From: Raineyella sp964402325
Lineage (GTDB): Bacteria; Actinomycetota; Actinomycetes; Propionibacteriales; Propionibacteriaceae
Direction: 5' to 3'
Length of the DNA: 37,250 bases
Assembly: GCA_964402325.1 (NCBI GenBank)
Contig: CAYOBI010000014.1
Span: 1-37,250, forward strand
The position numbers and the translations under genes were made by a program. Shown here one piece after another: positions 16,356-22,248 of the stretch. How positions within the stretch are numbered: the first letter of the stretch is position 1; every line of letters begins with the position of its first letter. The notes beneath the pieces are model-generated. The model did no database searches, had not been told where the DNA came from, and worked only from the letters and a program-made list of their open reading frames with translations.

Positions 16356-17333
16356 ATGACCACACTGACGCTTGACGAAGTGCGCAACACAAAGTTCCAC
16401 ATGGCTCGGCGTGCCGGCTACGAGGTGACCGATGTCGACCTCTTCGTCGATCGGGTGGAGGCGTCCTTCGCGAAGCTGGTGGAGGAGAACGAGATGCTGC
16501 GGCGCCAGGTCGAGGCGCTCCAGCAGGCGGCCGAGAACGCCGCCGAGGCCCAGCAGGCCACCTCGCAGTTCCAGCCCGTGGTCGAGATCCCCGAGCCGGA
16601 GCCGGTGCTGGCCCCGACGCCGATCCCCGAGCCCGTCCCGGTGGCCCCGGCCGCGATCATCCAGGGCGGGGTCGAGCGCATCGTCGTCACCACCTCCGCC
16701 GAGGCCAGCCCCGCCGTGGTCCGCCTCGTGCAGATGGCCACCGAGCAGGCCGAGCGGCTGGTCACCGAGGCCGAGGCCGAGGCCCACAGCACCATCGAGA
16801 GCGCCAACCGCCAGGCCGCCGACACCATCGACACCGCGAACCGCCAGGCCAACGAGACCGTCACCGCGGCCAACCGCCAGGCGAACGAGACCGTCGACAC
16901 TGCCAACCGGCAGGCCCACGAGACCGTCGAGAATGCCAACCGCCAGGCCCACGAGATCAGCACCGACGCACAGACCCGCGCCGATCGCACCGAGTCGGAG
17001 GCCCGGATCAACGCCGAGCGCCTCTTCGCCGATGCGCAGAGCCGGGCGAACAACCTCGACAACGAGGTCAACATGCGCCGCGCCGAGCTTTTCAACGCCC
17101 TGGAGGACGAGCGCGACCAGCTGCAGCGCAACGTCAGCGATCTGCGCGCCCACGAGAACAGCTTCCGGGCCGCCTTCGCCGACCAGATCCGCCAGCAGCT
17201 CGCCGTCCTCGAGGGATCGGTGTTCGAGCCGGAGAACCGGCCGATGCTGGCCCAGGCCCTCGACCAGCGCGGCCCGATCGGCCAGCCCAGCTCCGCCACC
17301 CCGCGCCTCGACGCGCTGATGGGCGGCAAGTGA
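16356..17333 (+). CDS. DivIVA/Wag31-type polar growth scaffold
   Basis: DivIVA (Wag31) marks cell poles or septa and recruits the wall elongation machinery in actinobacteria. The start ATG 16356 has GAGGTG upstream. The 325-residue protein has the N-terminal lipid-binding domain ending near residue 55 (TLDEVRNTKFHMARRAGYEV, DVDLFVDRV), a Pro/Glu-rich linker at about 75-110, and a long coiled coil from about 125 to 290. Residues 149-203 are five tandem 11-residue repeats of the form xANRQAxETVx. The C-terminal tail is short. Identity comes from the N-terminal domain and position after sepF and yggT. The repeat block is unusual; see findings. Confidence 0.93.
   Translation: MTTLTLDEVRNTKFHMARRAGYEVTDVDLFVDRVEASFAKLVEENEMLRRQVEALQQAAENAAEAQQATSQFQPVVEIPEPEPVLAPTPIPEPVPVAPAAIIQGGVERIVVTTSAEASPAVVRLVQMATEQAERLVTEAEAEAHSTIESANRQAADTIDTANRQANETVTAANRQANETVDTANRQAHETVENANRQAHEISTDAQTRADRTESEARINAERLFADAQSRANNLDNEVNMRRAELFNALEDERDQLQRNVSDLRAHENSFRAAFADQIRQQLAVLEGSVFEPENRPMLAQALDQRGPIGQPSSATPRLDALMGGK
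16800..16964 (+). repeat. Five 33-bp repeats coding 11-residue units in divIVA
   Basis: Units begin SANRQAADTID, TANRQANETVT, AANRQANETVD, TANRQAHETVE and NANRQAHEIST. They vary in third codon positions, so the amino acid sequence is better kept than the DNA, which suggests selection on the protein. Confidence 0.85.
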
Positions 17334-17416
17334 CCCCTCGGGCGCACTGACCCGGGGACGTCCGGTCCCGACCGTACGTCCCGGTGACACGGCCCCGATA
17401 CACACCTGCTTCTGAC

Positions 17417-17455
17417 ACACGACGTAGGGCCCCGCATCCGTGGGGCCCTTCGTGT
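17417..17455 (+). terminator. Terminator after divIVA
   Basis: AGGGCCCC (17426-17433) pairs with GGGGCCCT (17442-17449) over an 8-base loop, and flanking ACACGA/TCGTGT (17417-17422, 17450-17455) can extend the stem across a 3-base bulge. Only two T follow the core stem, as is common in high-GC genomes. Confidence 0.7.
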
Positions 17456-17460
17456 ACTCT
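17455..17460 (+). promoter_or_regulatory. Candidate -10 for the zinc finger gene
   Basis: TACTCT directly follows the divIVA terminator and would start a transcript about 33 bases before the ATG at 17500. No -35 is clear. Confidence 0.3.
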
Positions 17461-17499
17461 CGGCGCACGAGTTCGTACGGAAAGAGACGAGACCTTACT

Positions 17500-17952
17500 A
17501 TGCCCACCACTGACGCAGCGCGGCCGGCCGACGACATGGCCTGGCGCGATGCCCTCGATCCCGCTGCCTTCCCCGTGGAGCCGGATGAGGACCCCTGGAC
17601 CCTCGAGGAGCTCCGCGAGGTGGCCGACGAACTGGTGTCCGACATCCGCCGCCAGCGCGAGATCATCGAGCAGACCCAGGCGGAACTGGTCGGGATCCGC
17701 GACGGGTCGGACGTGACCGGCCGTGACCCGGCCGACGTCGGCTCGGCGAACTTCGAGCGTGACCACGAGATGTCGCTGGTCCGCAACTCCGAGGAGCTGC
17801 TCGACCAGTCCGAGCGCGCCCTGGCCGCGATCAAGCGCGGCACGTACGGCCGCTGCGAGAACTGCGGACAGCCGATCGGCAAGGGCCGACTGCAGATCAT
17901 CCCGCGGGCGACCCTGTGCCTGGCCTGCAAGCAGCGGGAGGAGCGGCGATAG
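17500..17952 (+). CDS. DksA/TraR-type zinc finger protein
   Basis: The 150-residue protein has an acidic N-terminus, a helical hairpin region (about residues 35-110) and a C-terminal C4 zinc finger with C119, C122, C140 and C143 (CENCGQPIGKGR...CLACK). This is the layout of DksA/TraR proteins, which enter the RNA polymerase secondary channel. Whether actinobacterial members act like DksA is not established; the acidic coiled-coil tip residues cannot be judged by eye. ATG 17500 is chosen over upstream 17440, which lies across the divIVA terminator. The gene is joined to lspA by a one-base overlap. CarD or RbpA can be excluded by the finger type. Confidence 0.85.
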   Translation: MPTTDAARPADDMAWRDALDPAAFPVEPDEDPWTLEELREVADELVSDIRRQREIIEQTQAELVGIRDGSDVTGRDPADVGSANFERDHEMSLVRNSEELLDQSERALAAIKRGTYGRCENCGQPIGKGRLQIIPRATLCLACKQREERR

Positions 17953-18497
17953 TGCCGCCGTCGGAGCATACCGGCGTCCTGGCGCCGTGGCCCGCGCGCG
18001 TGATCCTGCTGGGGGTCGCCGTGGTGGGCCTCGTCCTCGACCAGATCGCGAAGCAGGCCGCCATCGCCGCCCTCGTCCCCGGAGAGCCGGTGCCGTTCGT
18101 CGGACGGCTGCTGCAGTTCTACCTGATCCGCAACTCCGGCGCTGCATTCAGCCTGGGGGAGGGCGTCACCTGGGTCTTCGCGCTGCTCGCCGCCGTGGTG
18201 CTCGTCGCGCTGCTCGTGATCGCCCTGCCGCGGACCCGGCACTGGGGCTGGGCGGTGGCCTTCGGGCTGCTCGCCGCCGGGGTGGCGGGTAACCTGACCG
18301 ACCGGTTGCTGCGTCCGCCGGCCCCGCTGCGCGGTCACGTCGTCGACTTCCTGATGCTGCCGTACTGGCCGATCTTCAACGTCGCCGACATGATGATCGT
18401 CGCCGCGGCGATCGTGATCGTGTCGCTGAGCTTCTTCGGGCACCGCGGGCCGACCGGGCGTCCGTACGAGCGGGACGAGGATCAGGTGACGGCATGA
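17952..18497 (+). CDS. lspA: LspA, lipoprotein signal peptidase
   Basis: LspA cleaves signal peptides of diacylated prolipoproteins in the membrane. The GTG at 17952 overlaps the TAG of the upstream gene by one base and has GGGAGGAG at 17938-17944. The 181-residue protein has four membrane segments, and the two catalytic aspartates are D117 in GNLTDRLLR and D146 in FNVADMMI. The motif LIRNSGAAFSLGEG is the family NxGAAF signature. Possible substrates in this window are the Rieske protein and the pyrophosphatase at the end, which both carry a lipobox. Its stop overlaps the next start as ATGA. Confidence 0.96.
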   Translation: MPPSEHTGVLAPWPARVILLGVAVVGLVLDQIAKQAAIAALVPGEPVPFVGRLLQFYLIRNSGAAFSLGEGVTWVFALLAAVVLVALLVIALPRTRHWGWAVAFGLLAAGVAGNLTDRLLRPPAPLRGHVVDFLMLPYWPIFNVADMMIVAAAIVIVSLSFFGHRGPTGRPYERDEDQVTA

Positions 18498-19417
18498 GGT
18501 CGCGGGTGCTGCTCATCCCTGACGGACTCGAGGGGGACCGGGTCGACGCCGCCGCCGCGCGGATGCTGGGCCTGTCCCGCAGCTACGTCAGTGACCTGAT
18601 CGCCGAGGGGGCCGTACGTCTCGACGGTGACCCGGTGGCGAAGTCCGACCGGGTCCGGGGCGGGGCGATGCTCGAGGTGGACCTGCCGGACGAGGACCCG
18701 GGCGTTCGGGTCGTCCCGCGGGCCGTGGAGGGGATGCGGATCGTCTACGACGACCGCGACATCGTGGTCGTGGACAAGCCTGCTGGCGTCGCCGCCCACC
18801 CGTCGCTCGGCTGGGACGGTCCCTCCGTCGTCGAGCACCTGGCCGCCGCCGGGTTCCGGATCTCCACCTCCGGCTCGCCGGAACGGCAGGGGATCGTCCA
18901 GCGGCTGGACGTGGGCACCACCGGCCTGATGGTGGTCGCCAAGAGCGAGGTCGCCTACACCGTGCTCAAGCAGGCCTTCCGGGACCGTACGGTCGAGAAG
19001 ACGTACCATGCGCTGGTCCAGGGCCACCCCGACCCGTTCTCCGGGACGATCGAGGCACCGATCGGCCGCCACCCGGGCCACGAGTGGAAGATGGCCGTGG
19101 TGGCCGGTGGTCGTCCGAGTGTCACCCACTACGAGACGATCGAGGCGTTCCAGGGCGCGACGTTGCTGACGATCCACCTGGAGACGGGCCGGACCCACCA
19201 GATCCGGGTCCACATGGCTGCCATCCACCACCCGTGTGTCGGCGACCCGCTGTACGGCAGTGATCCGGGGCTGGCCGCCCGGACGGGCCTGGACCGACAG
19301 TGGCTGCATGCGGTGCGGCTCGGCTTCGTGCACCCGACGAAGGGCGAGCACGTCGAGTTCAGCTCGCCCTATCCGGCTGACCTCGCACACGCCGTGGACG
19401 TGGTCGCCGGCGACTGA
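18494..19417 (+). CDS. RluD-type 23S rRNA pseudouridine synthase
   Basis: The 307-residue protein has an N-terminal S4 RNA-binding domain (DAAAARMLGLSRSYVSDLI, about residues 12-75) and an RluA/RluD catalytic domain. The catalytic Asp is D139 in GIVQRLDVGTTGL, where the more common form is HRLD, so Gln replaces His. LETGRTHQIRVHMAAIHHP is the second family motif. RluD in E. coli makes pseudouridines 1911, 1915 and 1917 in helix 69 of 23S rRNA; the exact target here is inferred. lspA-rluD pairing is widespread and the overlap with lspA is four bases. Confidence 0.92.
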   Translation: MRSRVLLIPDGLEGDRVDAAAARMLGLSRSYVSDLIAEGAVRLDGDPVAKSDRVRGGAMLEVDLPDEDPGVRVVPRAVEGMRIVYDDRDIVVVDKPAGVAAHPSLGWDGPSVVEHLAAAGFRISTSGSPERQGIVQRLDVGTTGLMVVAKSEVAYTVLKQAFRDRTVEKTYHALVQGHPDPFSGTIEAPIGRHPGHEWKMAVVAGGRPSVTHYETIEAFQGATLLTIHLETGRTHQIRVHMAAIHHPCVGDPLYGSDPGLAARTGLDRQWLHAVRLGFVHPTKGEHVEFSSPYPADLAHAVDVVAGD

Positions 19418-19499
19418 GCCGCTGCTGAGCCGGGCCCGTCATTTGGGTGCAACATGAGACAAATCCGAGCCCGGTCTCCCTGCGCTCAGGGTCCTCCGA

Positions 19500-19511
19500 T
19501 AAGGTCGGACC
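19500..19511 (+). promoter_or_regulatory. Putative leaderless promoter -10 of pyk
   Basis: TAAGGT (19500-19505) followed by six bases and the GTG start of pyk. The AAGG in it could instead act as a Shine-Dalgarno sequence at seven bases, so leaderless start is not certain. The 94-base spacer contains nothing else I can name. Confidence 0.4.
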
Positions 19512-20924
19512 GTGCGTAGAGCGAAGATCGTATGTACCTTGGGCCCGGCGTCATCGGACGCCGACCGACTGCTCGAGATGATCAATGCGGGCATGGACAT
19601 CGCCCGCTTCAACATGAGCCACGGCTCCTACCCGGAGCACGAGGAGCGGCTCAACAACCTCCGCGACGCGGAGTCCAAGGCGGATCGGCCGATCGGCCTG
19701 CTCGCCGACCTGCAGGGTCCCAAGATCCGTCTGGGGACGTTCGGGGACGGCCCGGTCGTGCTGACCGACGGCCAGACCTTCACGGTGACGACCCGCGACG
19801 TGGTCGGCGACGCGACGATCGTCGGCTGCACCCACCCCGGCCTGCCCGGTGACGTCCACCCCGGCGACCAGATCCTGGTCGATGACGGCAAGATCCTGAT
19901 GGTGGCCCGCGAGGTCACCGACACCGACGTGGTCTGCGAGGTCCTCGTCGGCGGCCCGGTCTCCGACCACAAGGGCTTCAACCTGCCGGGTGCGGCGGTG
20001 TCCGTGCCGGCGATGAGCGACAAGGACGCCAACGACCTGCGGTGGGCGTTGCGCAACGGCTTCGACATGATCGCCCTGTCGTTCGTCCGGAACGCGGCCG
20101 ACGTCGACCTGGTCCGCCGGGTGATGGCCGAGGAGGGCCGGACCGTCCCGGTCATCGCCAAGCTGGAGAAGCCGCAGGCGATCGAGAACCTGGACGACAT
20201 CATCGACGCGTTCGACGCGTTCATGGTCGCCCGCGGCGACCTCGGCGTGGAGCTCCCGCTGGAGGAGGTGCCGCTGGTCCAGAAGCAGATCATCAGCAAG
20301 GCCCGCCGCTGGGCCAAGCCGGTGATCGTCGCCACCCAGATGCTCGAGTCGATGATCGGCAACCCGCGCCCGACCCGGGCCGAGGCCTCCGACGTCGCCA
20401 ACGCCATCCTCGACGGTGCCGACGCGGTGATGCTGTCCGGTGAGACGTCGGTCGGCAAGTACCCGGTCGAGACCGTCGCCACCATGGCGAAGATCGTGGA
20501 CTCCACCGAGGTCCACGGCATGGAGCAGATCTCGTCGATCGACTGGGACCCGCACACCACCGGCGGAGTGATCTCCAAGGCCGCGGTGGACGTCGCGGAG
20601 CGGGTCGGTGCCGCCTACCTCGTCGCCTTCACCCAGTCCGGGGACACCGCCCGCCGAATGGCGCGGCTGCGGCCGCGGATCCCGATCGTGGCGTTCTCCC
20701 CGTTGCTCAAGACGCAGCGCGAGCTGACGCTCTCCTGGGGCATCCGGACCGTGCTCACCCCGACGGTCGAGGCGACCGACGAGATGGTGCGGCTGGTCGA
20801 CCGTACGCTGAAGGAGAAGGGCGTCGTCCAGGACGGCGAGCGCGTCGTCATCGTGGCCGGCACGCCGGCGGGTCGTCCGGGACGTACGAACTCGCTGCGG
20901 GTCCACAAGATCGGCAGCGTGTAG
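19512..20924 (+). CDS. pyk: Pyruvate kinase
   Basis: Pyruvate kinase makes ATP and pyruvate from phosphoenolpyruvate in glycolysis. The 470-residue protein begins RRAKIVCTLGPAS, the normal N-terminus, and contains IARFNMSHGSY, LADLQGPKIRLG, the catalytic lysine region VIAKLEKPQAIENLDDI, the family signature MVARGDLGVELP, and ATQMLESMI. The C-terminal allosteric domain is complete (SGDTARRMARLRPRIPIVAF). The GTG at 19512 gives the usual N-terminus. It stands alone, separated from rluD by 94 bases and ended by a strong terminator. Confidence 0.98.
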   Translation: MRRAKIVCTLGPASSDADRLLEMINAGMDIARFNMSHGSYPEHEERLNNLRDAESKADRPIGLLADLQGPKIRLGTFGDGPVVLTDGQTFTVTTRDVVGDATIVGCTHPGLPGDVHPGDQILVDDGKILMVAREVTDTDVVCEVLVGGPVSDHKGFNLPGAAVSVPAMSDKDANDLRWALRNGFDMIALSFVRNAADVDLVRRVMAEEGRTVPVIAKLEKPQAIENLDDIIDAFDAFMVARGDLGVELPLEEVPLVQKQIISKARRWAKPVIVATQMLESMIGNPRPTRAEASDVANAILDGADAVMLSGETSVGKYPVETVATMAKIVDSTEVHGMEQISSIDWDPHTTGGVISKAAVDVAERVGAAYLVAFTQSGDTARRMARLRPRIPIVAFSPLLKTQRELTLSWGIRTVLTPTVEATDEMVRLVDRTLKEKGVVQDGERVVIVAGTPAGRPGRTNSLRVHKIGSV

Positions 20925-20936
20925 TTAGATGAAGAA

Positions 20937-20963
20937 GGACGCGGGGCCCAGGGCCCCGCGTCC
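20937..20963. terminator. Two-way terminator between pyk and tRNA-Leu
   Basis: A perfect 13-bp inverted repeat, GGACGCGGGGCCC-A-GGGCCCCGCGTCC, lies 12 bases after the pyk stop and 5 bases from the 3' end of the tRNA gene on the other strand. It can form on either strand. T-runs are poor, as usual in this GC range. Confidence 0.85.
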
Positions 20964-20968
20964 GGTTG

Positions 20969-21053
20969 TGCCGGGAAGGGGAGTCGAACCCCTACGTCCT
21001 GTGAGGGACAGACGGGTTTGAGCCGTCCGCGTCTACCATTCCGCCACCCCGGC
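20969..21053 (-). tRNA. tRNA-Leu (anticodon CAA)
   Basis: On the - strand, 85 bases fold as a class II tRNA: acceptor GCCGGGG with its 3' partner, anticodon stem GACGG/CCGTC around loop CTCAAAC with anticodon CAA, a long variable arm GTCC/GGAC, and a T arm GGGG-TTCGACT-CCCC. The discriminator base is A, as for leucine, and CCA is not encoded. It would read UUG codons, which are rare in this genome's style but include the TTG start type. Confidence 0.95.
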
Positions 21054-21065
21054 GCACGATGGATC

Positions 21066-21071
21066 ACTATA
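21066..21071 (-). promoter_or_regulatory. Candidate -10 of the tRNA-Leu promoter
   Basis: On the - strand TATAGT lies 12 bases before the tRNA 5' end. It is a near-consensus -10 box. No -35 of good match is seen 16-18 bases upstream. Confidence 0.5.
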
Positions 21072-21087
21072 CCGGATCCACCCCATC

Positions 21088-21106
21088 GCCCCGGCCAGGC
21101 CGGGGC
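21088..21106. repeat. Perfect inverted repeat before the ANTAR regulator
   Basis: GCCCCGGCC-A-GGCCGGGGC lies 21 bases upstream of the regulator start and inside the promoter region of the divergent tRNA gene. It may be a hairpin or a binding site. Confidence 0.4.
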
Positions 21107-21127
21107 CTCAGGACAGGTGAGTTCACG

Positions 21128-22204
21128 ATGACGACAAGTGACAGCACGCCCATCGGCGACGGAGAGGACGTCGCCACGGCTGCCGAGGAGACGGCCCCGG
21201 AGCAGACCGCGCAGCAGGCCCCGGCGAAGAAGGCCGCGGCGAAGAAGTCCACCGCCAGGAAGACGACGACCAAGAAGGCCACGGCGAAGAAGACGGCGTC
21301 CGTCGAGGCCGACGCGCCCGCGCCCGCCGAGGCGGCGGCAACAGCGCCCACGACGGCCGAGGAGCCGGTGGAGGCATCGGTGGCCAAGAAGGCCACCCGG
21401 AAGGCCGCGACCCGCAAGAAGGCCGCTGCTGCCGACCCGGAGCCGACCGCCGAGCAGCCGACCGCCGAGCAGCCGACCGTACCGGCGGAGCCCGAGGCTC
21501 CCGCGGCACCGGCCGAGGCGCCCGCCCCCGAGCCGGAACCGGAACCTGCGGCCGAGGAGCCCACCGCCCTGTCGGTCGAGGAGCTGATCGCGGCGAGCGC
21601 GAGCGGCTCCGCCGGGGCGCCCCGGACCCGCGTGATCGTGGCCGAGGACGAGGCACTGATCCGCCTCGATCTGGTCGAGCTGCTGCGCGACGAGGGCTAC
21701 GACGTGGTCGCCGAGGCGCCGGACGGCCAGGTCGCCGTCGAGAAGGCGCGCGAGCTGGCTCCCGACCTGGTCGTGATGGACGTCCAGATGCCCCGGATGG
21801 ACGGCATCACCGCCGCCAAGATCATCGCCGGGGAGCGGATCGCGCCGGTGGTCATGCTGACCGCGTTCAGCCAGCGCGAACTGGTCGAGCGGGCCCGTGA
21901 GGCCGGCGCGATGGCGTACGTCGTCAAGCCGTTCGAGGCCTCCGACGTGGTGCCGGCGATCGAGATCGCGCTGGCCCGCTTCCAGGAGATCCGGGCCGTC
22001 GAGGCCGAGGTCGAGGACCTGGAGGAGCGCCTGGCGTCGCGCAAGGCCGTCGACCAGGCCAAGGGACTGCTGCAGAGCGGCATGGGGATGACCGAGCAGG
22101 AGGCCTTCCGGTGGATCCAGAAGACCGCCATGGACCTGCGCAAGCCGATGCGCGAGGTCGCCGAGGGCATCATCGAGAAGCTGCGCAAGCCGAAGAACCA
22201 GTAG
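21128..22204 (+). CDS. PdtaR-like REC-ANTAR antiterminator with Lys/Ala-rich N-terminal tail
   Basis: The C-terminal half is a receiver domain (about residues 168-285; acidic pocket AEDEA, phosphoacceptor D218 in VMDVQMPR, lysine in VVKPF) followed by an ANTAR RNA-binding domain (about 294-352, with RKAVDQAKGLLQ and FRWIQKTAMD). This is the layout of mycobacterial PdtaR (about 205 residues), an RNA-binding antiterminator paired with kinase PdtaS. The 358-residue protein adds about 165 residues: AKK/TTKK lysine clusters at 33-56 and 86-99, then a Pro/Glu/Ala tract at 100-145 with a doubled AEQPT. ATG 21128 has AGGTGA seven bases upstream. An internal GTG at 21632 could make a short form. No kinase partner is in the window. 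Confidence 0.88.
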   Translation: MTTSDSTPIGDGEDVATAAEETAPEQTAQQAPAKKAAAKKSTARKTTTKKATAKKTASVEADAPAPAEAAATAPTTAEEPVEASVAKKATRKAATRKKAAAADPEPTAEQPTAEQPTVPAEPEAPAAPAEAPAPEPEPEPAAEEPTALSVEELIAASASGSAGAPRTRVIVAEDEALIRLDLVELLRDEGYDVVAEAPDGQVAVEKARELAPDLVVMDVQMPRMDGITAAKIIAGERIAPVVMLTAFSQRELVERAREAGAMAYVVKPFEASDVVPAIEIALARFQEIRAVEAEVEDLEERLASRKAVDQAKGLLQSGMGMTEQEAFRWIQKTAMDLRKPMREVAEGIIEKLRKPKNQ

Positions 22205-22236
22205 TGGAGTTGCCGGGTGTCGTCGGTGGCCACGGG

Positions 22237-22248
22237 TAGAGTCGCCGC
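22237..22248 (+). promoter_or_regulatory. Putative leaderless promoter -10 of polA
   Basis: TAGAGT (22237-22242), six bases, then the GTG start of polA. No Shine-Dalgarno sequence is present in the 44-base spacer. Confidence 0.5.

Noticed and set aside
16800..16964. Regular 33-bp repeats that could look like a CRISPR array
   Set aside because: There are no unique spacers; the units are contiguous, coding and part of DivIVA.
16170..18443. A 757-codon - strand frame over divIVA, the zinc finger gene and lspA
   Set aside because: Repetitive Val/Gly/Leu-rich translation from the reverse of the divIVA repeat; shadow of real genes.
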